NCBI GenBank assembly: GCA_023105745.1
Contig: JALGQZ010000001.1
Coordinates: 53,801,162-53,865,161, forward strand
Source of the DNA: Austropuccinia psidii
Lineage: Eukaryota; Basidiomycota; Pucciniomycetes; Pucciniales; Sphaerophragmiaceae
Length of the DNA stretch: 64,000 bases
Reading direction: 5' to 3'
A model generated the notes under the pieces. The model ran no database searches. It had not been told where the DNA came from and saw only the letters and a list, made by a program, of their open reading frames with translations. The position numbers and the translations under genes were made by a program. Shown here one piece after another: positions 26,701 to 38,779 of this stretch; within the stretch, counting starts at the first letter, position 1; each line of letters begins with the position of its first letter.

Positions 26701-27711
26701 GTGCTTCAGACCTATAGTTCTTTCATTTTTATTACTAAAAGTGTATAATTTTAAGTACTTCTCACAAGCTATAATCTTTACAATATTATCAATTTGTAAC
26801 TTAATTATCATATGGTGAGAAAAGGTAAGATTAATGGAAATATAGACATCATGTATATTTGATAAGAGTTTTTGAAATTAGTTAAAACAAAAACTTATCT
26901 GATTATTCTTATTCCAAGATACCAAGTTTTTATGAAGAAATGATAAGACTAAATCATCTACTGCAGTCCTGAATACCATAGAGGTTTGTTTAGGATTTGG
27001 CTCCTCCTTTCCATTTTATTCATTAAGCCGTTAAATAATTAAAGTCATAAGAAAATCGATCCACTCCTTGGCTCCCTTTATTTATTTTTTCTAACTTAAT
27101 CTGTGTGCTAAAATTAATCATACATTTGGCTCTTTTCCCCATCATGTTTTTCCTTCTTTTCCAACCTCTGATATTTCTACTTTAATATGCTAAATCTATT
27201 TTTTCCTCACTCTAAATTCTATCTTATATTATTTTGATACCTTCTCTGATCCTCCAGAAATATTTTTTTCCATTTATAAATCCTTTTTTTATAAATTATA
27301 TATTATAGATGTAAATTACACACATTTCCTTTCTTATTTTATTTATTAATTAGTTGAATGAGAGTAATTACAGATAAAAAGATTCAATTTTTTTCTTAAT
27401 TCAAAAGTTTTTTCCTAAAACTTTAGCTAAAGTGTTGAGATGGGGTATTGTCAGGATTCATCCATTTAGTAGCTTAAAATTAGTAAGTAAAAGCCAGCAT
27501 CATGACTGTGAAATAGTAAAAATATTTGGAAAATAGCTACAATGTTCTACTGTTACATAATAACAGTGGTTATGAGCTTACTGAGAACCTTGTTTTCAAT
27601 GATTCAATATTGATTGACTGTAAAACTCACTACAATAATTAATAATTTTCATTATATTAATATTTTCCTAAATGTACTACTGGTATAAGACAGTTTTACT
27701 ACATAAGGATA
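23719..27711. other. AT-rich DNA with no recognised gene
   Basis: About 4 kb follow the gypsy element with only short, low-complexity open frames on both strands (up to about 100 codons, rich in Phe, Ile and Asn). I recognise no transposon protein, terminus or tandem array. Confidence 0.5.
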
Positions 27712-28587
27712 CTAATTAATGATGATTGAGGTACATTCCAGTGAGGAAAGGCCTTCTTTTATTGCTTTTGGGAGAATCGAAAGGCTGTTAAGCTCTTCAA
27801 ACATCTGCAGATCAAAATTATTTCTCTGGAGGCTATCCTTTGGTTCAGAATCATCAATTCTGATGTCAGAACTCCCAGAATTGTGGTTTTGGGACCACAA
27901 ATGATCATTCTGGATAAATACAGAGCTAAAAGCCTTTTTTTAGGCCACCTCAGCACTGTTTTTATACACCTAGGCTGTTTGTATGAAAAATATTAGTAGT
28001 CCTTGGAAAGTATAAACCTTAAACTTTTATTAAAATTATAAAATCAGTACTGGTTGCTATAGGCTTGTTACATACCAGTATTGGCCAAAAACCTTCAAAC
28101 CCAGATATATCAGTCATTTTTGGAGATATGAAAAATTCAGGAGCATAGAGTTTAAGGTATTTATGAGATATTCAATTTGGTATGCTTCATTGTATTCCTT
28201 TTCCAAAATAGCAGATGCCATAAGGGTTCTGAGGTTTTTGATGTATTTTTGTACATCAGTATGTAGATTCAAATACTTCCAAGCCAGATATCTTTGCAAA
28301 TTTGGAAAAAAGCTGTATTCTAATTATACAGGATTTGAGGCCTTCATGAGATTTAAATCTTGGTTTAAATTACAGTACAGCTGTATGAATATATGGCAAA
28401 GATACAGGGGTTTCTTTATATTTCTATTTTCAGAGATCCTGTATTTTGAGTCATAAACCTTTGAGCAAATATCCCTTTTCCAATTTTTTAGGTACAGAGG
28501 TCTAAGGAATCTCAAATTGAATATCTCATTTAGATCTTCAATATGGTATTTTTTGTACAGGTTTGTACAAGTCCTCTTAGACTTCAA
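27712..28587 (-). pseudogene. Coding relic of unknown family, two exons likely
   Basis: Three minus-strand open segments share one reading phase: 28587-28324, 28299-28114 and 27900-27712. The first two form about 157 codons broken by one stop, with a charged, Tyr/Leu-rich composition (for example YHIEDLNEIFNLRFLRPLYL and KNLRTLMASAILEKEYNEAY). The third is acidic and serine-rich (NHNSGSSDIRIDDSEPKDS). The gap between the second and third has candidate splice signals: GTATGT after FGQYW, and CAG about 15 codons before the third block. I do not recognise the family. Composition and common phase suggest a real gene, now damaged, or a transposon ORF. No start codon is secure. Confidence 0.4.
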
Positions 28588-29015
28588 GGGGTTATAATGC
28601 TATTTCCTGACATTACAGTGCCACAAAGAAATTGATGGTACCATTCAATAGCCCTCATTGAGATATTTAAGAAATGCAATTTTTTTTTCTGTATTGAGTA
28701 TGCATAAGTTAGATCTGAGGTTAAAATAAGATTTTTACTTATTTTGTATTCTCTTTGAGTGGTTGTATCTTTGTTTTTTCTTATCTAATTTTGATAAGGC
28801 TGTTATATTATTTTTAAGGTTTCTTTCCACTCTATATTTATACCTTTATGCACAGTATCTTTCTAATACTTTCTATACCATCATTTATGGTATTTTGGAT
28901 GTAATGCTGGTGCTCTGTTTGGAGTCACAGGCTGACAGTTCTTTTTACTCACTATTAGTTTTTCCCTAATCAAATTTCCTTTTAAGTTACTTTTTGGAAT
29001 AATTAACAGAGCTTA

Positions 29016-29281
29016 TCAACTTTGGGAAGCGTAATAAGGGAAAATTGAATAAATTCTATCATTACAGGACTTTGAGAGTTCCCCATCCTCCCCGAAATTC
29101 ATTAAATAATATTTCATATCAGGGAAGATTGATTTCTCCAATGTTTTTCTGGCCAAATCCTTTTCAGTTGACAAATAACTCAATTTCTCTTCTCTGTTTT
29201 TCGCACTTATCCCAAATATTGATTCATCCTTTGGCTATTTTCAAAAATGGGATCTTAAATTTGGAACTTTCATATGAATAA
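29016..29281 (-). pseudogene. Small coding relic of unknown family
   Basis: A minus-strand frame starting MKVPNLRSHF runs with two early stops into about 68 open codons of protein-like composition, including KNREEKLSYLSTEKDLARK and FGEDGELSKSC. It is in a different phase from the relic at 27.7-28.6 kb and could be an upstream exon of the same gene. No family is recognised. Confidence 0.3.
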
Positions 29282-31838
29282 TGATTTATTTTAATATATA
29301 TTAGTATGTTACGTTCCTCCTCAGTCATGTCATATTCCTTGAGCTGTTCATGAAAAACACACCCACTTTATGAGTCATCATAGTCTTTCATAAAATTACT
29401 TACCTTTTCTGAACCTTGTCATTAGCATAGATGGAGAAATGAGTATACCATTTCCCTTTCTTGTGATAATTTGAGATTTCTTTGTAAGACCTTTGTATTT
29501 TTTGAGAATAAATATCTTTTCTTTTATCAATTTTCTTCTTTTACCCCTAACTTCCTTTTGAAATATTTATTCTAATATACATGTCCCACTTTTACTCATC
29601 TTTGATACCATGATTCACATTTGAAGCATCCACCAAGTTCAACAACTCAAATTGTCCCTCTTTGGTTAATTTTTTTCCCTTCTTTGAGGGTCATTCCCAG
29701 AATTTTGAAATTCTTGAGCCATATTATGGGAATCTTTATATTTTTTTTCGGCTTTCTTTGTCAGCTAGTGACTCAAAACTGGAGCAAAAACATGAAAAAA
29801 ATGCTATAAACTAATGGTAGAGCAAAATGCCTGCTAATAGTGGCCTGATCCAGAATAGCTCAAAATTGAATTCAAAATAAAGAGGAAATTCATCACATTC
29901 CAAATATACAACTCTCATAACCATAGCAACACAAATATTGGAGTTATTTCAGTGCAACCCCAGAGCTGAGTATAAACATTACTTTTCACCTCTAATTTAA
30001 AATCTAGAAAAACATCAGAACCTCATCAAATGGGTGTTGAATTTTGGTCTTTCAATCAGGGATATCTCATGGTTTTACCCAAATTGAGCTTGCACCAAAT
30101 TTCAGATGCTAAAGCCAATCATAGGCCAAATAATGGTGAATAAAATATCCACCTCTTATCCAGCTTCTACAGTTTTTGATGTGAGATAACTAAGGTGAGG
30201 TATTTTTATAAAAAGAAAAATTTGAGCTTTCTAATGGTACCATCCATAGCCCTTTATCACCTCTAGGAAAAACTATGAAGGATAGTAGCTCAATACAGGA
30301 TTCATCAAAAATTCAAATTCCAATGATAGAACTTGAAACCAGCATAGCTTTTCCATACTTAATGTTAGGCATACAAAATGAGTAACCATCATGTAGAGCC
30401 CATCAAGTGCTACAAAATGGGACACCTCCCAGGTCTCTATTTTTCAAACTGAAAAAGCTATAGAATCTTTGAGGTTAAAATACCGCAATAGTGGAAAACT
30501 CCCAATACTGTGGGGTATTCTCCCATACCATTAAAATGAGCTGTAATGCCACAAAAAAGTGTGTTTATACTTCTATATCCCATAGTATGACTAATAAATG
30601 AGGCTCTTTATTCATTTTTATTCTATTTATTTATTTGTTTGGTTCTTTGGGGATATAAGATGTGTTGATATGAGAAGAGTATGAGAAATGAAATTTTTTT
30701 GAAGAATAGTATTGTTAATTGATATATATATATATATTTATATGTATTGGAAATGTGCAAAAGCTGGCTCACTACTAAGTGTCCCTAATCATGGCCCTGA
30801 CGTAAGTTCAAGGCATCCCTTTCCCCCTTTTTTTCAGCACATGGAATAAGATAAAAATATATAGTTATTGCAATGTAGCAAGCCCATGACCTGTTGTGGT
30901 GTTTTAACTACATGAGTCCTATTGCATGTATTCAAGGTAGGTTTTATATGAAATATTTACAAGTTAGGGTATGGGATATGTTTCAAGAGAGGTGGCATAG
31001 TTTACCTTCCATTACACCACTGACACATTCTGTAAACCTTTCTATACATCTGACTTGTAAGAACACACCTGTGAAGACCCTAGGAGAAACATTTTACCCT
31101 GTATTGGGGAAAGGGGATAAAATGTGGTTTCAAAACCACATCTGAGCCCAATACAGGTCATACAGAAGTTTAAAAAGCACAAGTCTACCTATTGGGGTGA
31201 AAAACTCTTCACTTCTTCTGCATGGTAAAGAACTGAGGTCCTTCCACCCCTCTTCAGGATAAAGAGTGATCTTCCTCTTTCCAAAAGAACTATTTCCATC
31301 CCACTCTTGAGTTCCTATGTAGTACTATTTTGAAGAGCAAAAGTACTCTTTTGAAATAACCAGTTTATAATTAAAGCTTAATTATTGTATTACTAATTAT
31401 AGTTAATAAATTGATAATTACTTCACCATGGGCTTTAAGAAGCATTCACAAAAACTAGAAATAGTAAAGCCCCTTAATTAAACTCTTATAAAAATCTAAT
31501 CACTGTGTAACACTTATAGATTCAGTATTGTAACTACTATTCCATAGAGTCATCATGAGCTTCTTTTGCTGCATCCATAATTGATTGTATTGGTGTTGTG
31601 GCCTTTTGCTCTTGAGGTAAACCTCCCTATTCACTTTTATGACATTTTTTGTAACAATTATTTCATTTAGGGTGGCATTGATATTGGAAACCCTTTGGGT
31701 TGATATTAGCTTAATTGGGTTAAATTAAGCTACACATAATCAGAATCTTTATTTATGGGAAGGGGTATTTGACTCATATCCTTACTAATCACATTGAGGC
31801 TGTAAGGGTTATTAACAAATATTCTTTTAATCTATATT
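29282..31838. other. Intergenic DNA, nothing recognised
   Basis: This is moderately AT-rich sequence with a short TA run at 30.72 kb. A plus-strand frame of 83 codons at 30894-31145 has no recognisable motif. Some less AT-rich blocks at 29.8-31.3 kb may be old repeats, but I could not classify them. Confidence 0.4.
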
Positions 31839-33400
31839 AGGGGGTGTCAAGCATAAGAAATTCTACATTAAAAAAAGTTTTATTTGAGACAAAAATATCA
31901 CATTCCAAAATCAGCAATTTTATCTCACAAAAACTACTTTTTTTAACTCAGTGCCCTAGGAATCTTTTCAAAATACCACATTTTTTCCTATAATTATTAA
32001 AAACTAAACTAAATTATTGAATATTTAGATGTTCATTTGAAACCTAACCACTTCCCTTCTCCAAAAGAAAGCATCAACCCAACCCCTGGTGCAACCAATC
32101 TATTTACAATTCCATTCAATCCCCCTTTTCTTAGATTAGTCAATTACTGATTTACCACCCACCATCACCCAATGAAGCCAAATCAATACACTCCCAAGAT
32201 TTCATTTGGCCTTCCCCATCCTTCAGGTGACTTAGCTTGGCCCAATTAGCTATTTATTATCAATTGGTTGATGCATGTTTTGGAACCAGTGGCTCCACAT
32301 TGGTGGGAAGGCCACCCTCAAGTAAGAATAATGTATTTCATATTATGGCCATTGAGTTCAATAAAAAATGAGAACACAAATTCAATCTCATTTCAAAAAG
32401 CATTTTTGACTGATAGCCTACATATAAGAAAAAATACACAACAGAAAAGAAGTTTGTGAATTTAATTTGGGCAGGTACAAAAAGAGAGGATGAGAAAAAA
32501 TGTCTTCATACTATGGCTGATAAGATCAAAGGTATGTTTCCATGTTTTTAGAAATGGATGCACTCTTTGGCCATAATCCAAATGTGACTCCACTAGCACC
32601 TTATGATTCTCAAGAGGTTGGATTCATTTGAAATGAGGAAAAGGAAAAACCAATGGAACATGAATTAGGATATGATTAAAAATTTCATGATTTGTGCTAA
32701 GCTCTTATGTGTTGTTTCTTTTCAGGATTTGGAAATAGCAGAGGAGGGAACAATCACTATTCAACTAAATATGGATATTTCTGAAGATAATTTGAATGAC
32801 AATGTGGAAGAGCCCAAATTAAGATTTATTTTAATAAAACAATATATTGTAATGAACTCTGAAGTATCTTGTCTGTATATAAAGGATAAGAGCTATGGCT
32901 AATCCCAAAAAAGAAAACATAGTTCCATCTTCAATCTTGATAACACCATTGGCTCATGGAGCAAGTTATATGATGTGTTGTCTCCAAGTTACTCATAAAT
33001 AATTATTGATTGGAAAAAGATTTGTAGGTTATGAATTTATCCTGATGTTCATGTAAAGTAATAGATTCTTTTGTAAGGAAAGCGGCTTGTGATGAGGCCT
33101 TGTTTGAATGGGATAAACAGATGTGGAATGAAGAATGGAGTGATCAGATTATGAAAACTGAACAACAGAGATTAATGAAGGAGATGGAAATATTATTTGA
33201 ACACGAAAAAAATTCTGAGTTCAGGAATATTGAACAGTCAAAAATACAATCATAACTCAATTTTGATATGGTAAAAGAGTCAAAAAACCTTTATTTCAAG
33301 AAAGAAAAATGGAAAAAAGAGGTTTAAATGCGTGAAAAAGAACAGAAAATGGAATTGACTATAGCTGTGTGGTATTCCATAATAATTACACCAGTTTAAA
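31839..33400 (+). mobile_element. Truncated Harbinger-like element, one terminus plus accessory gene
   Basis: The sequence AGGGGGTGTCAA at the start, preceded by TTA, is identical to the first 12 bases of the right terminus of the Harbinger element at 45.8-51.8 kb. About 437 bp inward comes the conserved CFGTSG motif of the Myb/SANT-like accessory gene, against about 420 bp in the complete element, so the same end of the same kind of element is present. No opposite terminus, transposase or dioxygenase is visible; the element is truncated or merges into the minisatellite beyond it. Confidence 0.55.
32250..33400 (+). pseudogene. Myb/SANT-like Harbinger accessory protein, copy 1
   Basis: The relic reads DACFGTSGSTLVGRPPSSKN and MAIEFNKK, later KREDEKKCLHTMADKIKG, then EMDALFGHNPNVTPLAPYDS, and ends with a charged, probably coiled-coil segment (EWDKQMWNEEWSDQIMK, EQQRLMKEMEILFEHEK). 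The same blocks occur in the minus-strand gene at 50.6-51.7 kb. Harbinger elements normally need such a DNA-binding partner to bring the transposase to its ends. A segment near 32.65-32.72 kb ending in TTTTCAG looks like an intron. In-frame stops (TGA, TAA) and shifts show it is broken. Confidence 0.65.
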
Positions 33401-34245
33401 GATTGCCAAATATAATAATAATAAAACATTTCAGAATACTTCAGAGGTGTAAAAATCAAATCACAGAATAACTTTGGAGATGTAAATAGAAATTAGGGAA
33501 TAACTTGGGAGATGGAAATAGGAATAAAGCTGCATAATTTTTGATTAATTATGGAATAAAACTATGAAATTTTTTGAGAAGAAATGGGAATATAAAATTG
33601 TGCAATTTCACAAAAGAAATGGGGTATTTTTCAAATTGCAGAATAACTTGATGGAAAGAAGATTGTGGAATTATAGAAAGATCCCTGAATAACTTCAAGG
33701 GAAAAAAATAAAATTGCGGAATAACTCTGGAGATGGAAATATAAATTAGGGAATAGCTTGGGGGATGGAAGTAGGAATAAAGTTGCAGAAATTTGAAGTA
33801 ATTATGGAATAAAACTAGGAATTTTTGAGGAAGAAATAGGACTAAAGTTGTAGAAGATTGGAGGAATTATGGAATTTTTGGAGAGGAAATGGGAATAAAA
33901 AATTGCACAATTTCACAGAATAAATAGGTAATTTTGCAGCTTTCAGAATAACTTGATAGAAAGAAGATTGCCAAATTATAGAAAAATACCTGAATAACTC
34001 CAAGGAGGAAAAATAAAATTGCAGAATAACTCTGGAGATGGAAATAGAGCTTGGGGAATAACTCCAGAGATGGAAATAGAGCTTAGTGAGTAGCTTCAGA
34101 GATGGAAATAGGAATTAGGAATAACTCCCAATAATAAAATCAAATTTTGGAATAACACTTGAGAGGGAAATAGGAATTAGGGAATAACTCCAGAGATGGA
34201 AATCAAATTTTGGAACTCTGGAACTAGGTAAATCAAACTGTAAAG
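33400..34245 (+). repeat. Minisatellite-like array of GGAATAACTC-AGATGGAAATAG units
   Basis: Imperfect copies of a unit built round GAATAACTC(T/C)(G/A)GAGATGGAAAT and AATAAAATTGCAGAATAAC recur many times, in blocks of roughly 25-60 bp and in a larger pattern near 240-300 bp (compare 33.46-33.70 with 33.71-34.03 kb). No coding is visible. It may be part of the LTR or leader of the adjacent retroelement or an internal repeat of the truncated Harbinger element. Confidence 0.7.
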
Positions 34246-35332
34246 CAGTCCTAGGGCATAATCAAGAAGATTCAAGTTTCAACCAGAAGAATTTTAATTA
34301 AAATAGAAAATACCAATTTCCCCACCTTTTTCAAATTTAATGAAAGTGCACTCAATAGCAAGAAGCTGTATTTTCCCCACTTTCTCCACTCCAGAAAATA
34401 AAATCTCACCAGCCAAAGTATCTCAATTTCATCACATGATTTTTATAAGAAGAATATCACCAGAGAAATCCTCTCAGCAAAAACATGACAAAGCTACCAA
34501 AAAGGAAAATCTCACCAGCTAAATTCTCCCAGAGATTTCATATGAATTGAAGAAATTTCAATTATCATAAGCTGTATTTTCCCCACTTTCTTGGCAAAAA
34601 TAAACTCTCACCATCCAAATTATCTCAATCAAATCACATGATTTTGATAAGGAAAAATCACCACCAGAAAAATTCCCTTGGAAAACATGTTGCCACACCA
34701 AAAGCTACACATCTCACAAGCTAAAACATCTCAACTATGTTTTTTCCAAGTCCCCTGTTTTGAGAAGCTCTATGGAAGCCCAAAAGGTATAAATAGAGGT
34801 CTCCTCTCCCTCATTTTCTAAAAAACAATAGAACAAGTTCCCACTTGTGAGGATCTCAACCATCCCTGAACTAGCAGGATATCTAGAGTAATTGTAGTGT
34901 TTTAGTTGTGAAAGGCTCAGTAGCCTTGCTAAGGAGCTCTGTATTATTGAAGAATATTAGTATAACCACAGTGAAAAACACAGTAGCCTTTCTCAGAACC
35001 TTAGTAGTAGTGATACAAACATAGTATTAAAAAAATAATTATTCAAGAATCCTTATTAGTATAAAATCCCAAAAGCATATCATTAGTATTAATATTCAAA
35101 ATTATCATAATCAAAAAGAGTTTTTATTAGTATTATTAAAATAAAATCAAGTAGTAGGCTTTACTTTATTATATTGATTCATCAGAGTTTTGTCTATAGA
35201 ATTATTGATAGGTCTGACTTAGAGACTACTGATAAGTCTTATCTATCTGTTAAATCCACAAATATTATTTTATTATTTTGTGATTCTCTGCAGGCTGACT
35301 ATTCAGTCTTATTAAGAGGGGCAGCTAACACA
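34246..35332 (+). repeat. Candidate 5' LTR of the gag-protease retroelement
   Basis: This plus-strand region lies upstream of the gag relic and holds a clear TATA box followed by a pyrimidine-rich start region, as in an LTR promoter. It ends in CTAACACA, a plausible LTR end, just before CCTTAGCACCC, a possible primer-binding site. I found no matching second LTR beside the polypurine tract at 41.4 kb, so the left boundary is unknown and the call is tentative. Confidence 0.4.
34788..34795 (+). promoter_or_regulatory. TATA box, likely retroelement promoter
   Basis: TATAAATA is followed about 10-25 bp downstream by CTCCTCTCCCTCATTTTC, a pyrimidine-rich initiator-like tract. Position about 1 kb upstream of gag and orientation fit transcription of the retroelement. 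Confidence 0.5.
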
Positions 35333-35799
35333 CCTTAGCACCCATGGTTATTTGACAATTCTGATATTCAAAACAGACTTACCAATAATTTCCCCCAAGG
35401 TACATCTTTAAACAGTGGCCTGCAGCTTCAAAAATCAATAACCTGTCAATTATAAAAAAAAGAAAAAACCCTGCGAATTCAATCTGTAAAAATCCCTTTA
35501 CCAATCAGGAAAGCTCACAAACTTATCAATTCAATCTGGAATCAGAGAATTAAAAACATTATGAATCATCATCACAATCAAGTTCTTCAAAAAAATATTT
35601 TCATAATTATTATCCAAAAAGAGGAAAAACACCACCTGGAGAAGAATCACCGATAGATTATAGTATACCAGTTGGTACACCCAGAACCAAGAAGAAAGAT
35701 CAGAAGATTATTACGGATTATTTTCAAAATTACTCAAGAGAGAATTTGAAATTAAAAAACCAAAGTGAACAACAGAAAATCAACAAATAATATATAAAT
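35333..35799 (+). other. Leader region before gag
   Basis: Untranslated leader-like, A-rich sequence lies between the candidate LTR end and the first Met of the gag relic. It includes a short open stretch rich in Lys and Pro near 35.65 kb that has no clear match. Confidence 0.35.
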
Positions 35800-37320
35800 A
35801 TGGATTCAGAAGCATCATCAAAAATACTACATAATTCAAATGAATTCAAAGAAATTATCAATGAAGAGACCATGAAAGTACAAGAATATATTTCTGATGT
35901 GGAAAGAATTCATCAAAGAATGTTGGACACACTGAAAGAATTAATTGAACTCCTTCAAAAAGAAGGGAAAAGAAAAGATTCAAGTTTGACCATGGGAAAC
36001 AACCCAATGGAAGAAACTAAAACTATTCCCAGAATTTTCAGACAAAAGGTATCACCATCACCATTTTCAAGGCCCATGGCCTCATCAACTCTATTCACTT
36101 AAGAAAGACCAAATATGCTACCAAAGAGGGTTAATATCCATGCACAGGCTTCAAGCCCATTACAACAGGAAATTCCTAGAAATAGCACACCCATTGTCAA
36201 GATTAGGCCAAAGTATTATATATTATGTATTGTTGGAAAGGAAGTAGAAAGATTCATTAAAATATTGGAAAATATAGAGGAAATTGAAGGAGAAAGTGGA
36301 AGGGATATAGGAAGACAGATATCCTTTTGGACTAAAGATCAAGAAATTAGCTACCATATTGAAGGAATGCCCAAATATGCAACTGGAAATTGGGAGAAAT
36401 TAAAATTATACATGAAGAGAAGATGGGAAACAATATCACCTGAAAGAAGATACAAGCTATCACCAATAACTCAACTATTTAAAGATATTTAACAAGAAGG
36501 AGAAATTATAAATATGACTCAATATAAAAAGTTCATTGGGGAATATGAATCCATCACTAATTTTCCCCAAAAATATCAATATATAGAAGGATATATTAAT
36601 CACAATCAAAGAAATTTGGCTAGTCTTTCCTCAAATTATCAAGAATCCATTTATAAATAGATGATAAAAGATAAGGCCATGGTGAAAGCTTTGGATAGTG
36701 GCTATATCATCCCAAGATTAGAAATCTTAAAGCTGTATATTGAACAGGACTTATAAGGGAAATTCTTAATCTGACAGAAGGAATTTTCACAAGAAAAGTT
36801 AAAAGAAAAGAAAGCTAGGTTTGATGATGAACACTGGGAAGAAGTGCTAAAGAAAATGAAAGATCTTACCTAAAAAGTTAAACATCCTCAGCCACAAGAA
36901 AATCAATAAAAGGATACTGGGAATGAATCAGTTAAGGAAGTATTGAATCAGCTCAAACACCTTTCAGCAGTAGCTGAATCTTCAAAGAAAATACAAGCAA
37001 GAGATCATCAATATCATAAAACTATGAAAAACTCACAGCCATTCAGGCCAAGATATCCTTTACCACCCATATTTCCCAGCTCAAATGGCTTCAAGACAAC
37101 CACTAAAATGTTATTACTTCCTACAAGAAGGAAGTTCCACAATAAGATGTAATAATCTCACAGAAGACTTGGAGAAAAGAACTGTATTGAAGTGTGGAGG
37201 AAAATATATTTTTACAAATTTTCAGAGAGTACCCACAGAAGGCCCTACATCTACAAAAGAAGTGGTTGGATATTTTTCCAAAGCACAGGAGGAATACACT
37301 AAAAAGATGATATAAAAATC
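35800..37320 (+). pseudogene. Gag-like protein of a rust retroelement
   Basis: It opens with a 100-codon acidic, coiled-coil-like frame (MDSEASSKIL...VERIHQRMLDTLKELIELL) and a second frame of 125 codons at 36115. Further pieces, in order, are a helical capsid-like section (NNMTQYKKFIGEYESI, DKAMVKALDSGYIIPRLEILKLY), a linker and a zinc knuckle at about 37.11 kb that reads CYYFLQEGSSTIRC, so two of the four CCHC ligands (second Cys and His) are lost. After it comes LTEDLEKRTVLKCGGKY. Several TAA and TAG stops interrupt it. I recognise it as an Austropuccinia-type gag of a Ty3-like lineage. Confidence 0.7.
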
Positions 37321-37940
37321 AAATACACCCCCAAAGCAGCAAGAAACAACAGTAGTTTGTGATCATAAGGATGAGAAGGAAGCAGCTATATCTCAAATAG
37401 AAGAATGGGGAAACTGGAAACCTCCTCAAATATCACAATAAAATGAGAATATTCAAATAAATGCTGGACTTAGGCAAACAAGACAGTAAGCTCAAAGCCA
37501 AACTCAGAAAGACAATAAGAATGAAACACAAAGATCCCTTAAAAAGAATATACCAGGTGCCTACCATGAGGAAGATGAGGCAGACAAGGAAATAAAAGTT
37601 TTAATTCCAACAAAATACAAGATAGCCAAAGAAGGAAAGGAAATAGATAAATATGATATTTAAATAATTTCTAACAATGGGAAGAGGAGGTACTAAAACA
37701 AGATTCACAAAATATGGAATTGAGGAGAAATGCAAAATCTACAGCCAATAACCCAAAGCTAATAATTGAACATGTGATGAATAAGGTACTTGAACAAAAT
37801 ATAAATATTACTCTTGAATAGATATTATCAATGTCACCAACCTTTATTGACAAATTACAAAATTTAACTACCCAGGAAAAATAGGTGATAAAATTATTCA
37901 ATACATCAAATATTCAAGAAAGACCAATTTCATTAAAGCT
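37321..37940 (+). pseudogene. Hydrophilic linker between gag and protease
   Basis: Gln-, Glu-, Lys- and Asn-rich coding scraps (EEWGNWKPPQIS, LRQTRQ, KKNIPGAYHEEDEA) join the zinc knuckle to the protease in the same overall direction. Stop codons and phase changes are frequent. The sequence is low-complexity and has no catalytic motif. Confidence 0.5.
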
Positions 37941-38575
37941 ACAGGACTATGATACACCAAGATTACATTATTCATTCTCATTTGTATTTATGGAAGTATT
38001 TATTGGAAGAGAATAATATCCTAAAATTACATTTTTTGATACTGAATCAGAAATTAACATAATACCAGAGTAAATTGCAATTAAAGCCTCATTTACAAGT
38101 AGAAAACCTAATATGAACCTCAGAAGGATTGGTGAACATACAACATTGTTGGTTGGACTCTCAGAGTTTATACCAATTACCATGATAACAGGAAAAGAAA
38201 AAGAAATTCATTTGTTCATAGCAAATGGAGCTGTACAGGCCATAATTGGAAGACCATTTTTAGCAGATAATAATGTTAAATTTGAATTTTAGCACAAGAA
38301 AGGGGAAATATTTAGCTATCCAGAGGAAGATAGACAATTATTATTTTTATCAATATGTAACCCTAAAGCTATGGGTTGCAAATTTCTCCACCAAGAGGTA
38401 TGGAGCTTTGTGCTTCTTTGGAAATTGAAAAATTGTCAATACATCAAGCAGAATTATCCAAAAGGGAAGAAATAAAGGAAACAGAAATTGAATCTCTGTC
38501 AAGAGTGAAAACAATATTCCTTGGGCCAAACAAAATAACTTTCTCAGCTATTTTTGATGCAAAAATGACTTGAAT
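37941..38575 (+). pseudogene. Retropepsin-like protease of the gag-protease element
   Basis: The relic reads FDTESEINIIPE-stop-IAIKASFTS, then LVGLSEFIP, EIHLFIANGAVQAIIGRPFLADNN, and continues to PPRGMELCASLEIEKLS (38376-38573). D-T-E (38038-38046) stands where D-T-G is required, the same Gly to Glu change seen in the gypsy protease. GRPFL fits the conserved I-G-x-x-x-L block before the flap end of retropepsins. Two or more stops and one shift break it. Confidence 0.75.
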
Positions 38576-38779
38576 ATTATAACTCAGGAAATAGCCATTA
38601 AATCAGACTTAAACATCAGCCCTTACACATCAAAATCAACAGATAACTCTATGAAGCCACTTGGTGAAATTAAATATCTGGAAGTTACTTCTGGTAATGA
38701 AGAAGATATATACATGGACTTCTTATTACTTCAAAATTTCAATCAGATAGTATTTGAAGAAAAGCCTAGCATATAATAT

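Noticed and set aside
30720..30740. TA dinucleotide run as a possible element end
   Set aside because: Short AT runs are common throughout the window and no paired terminus exists.
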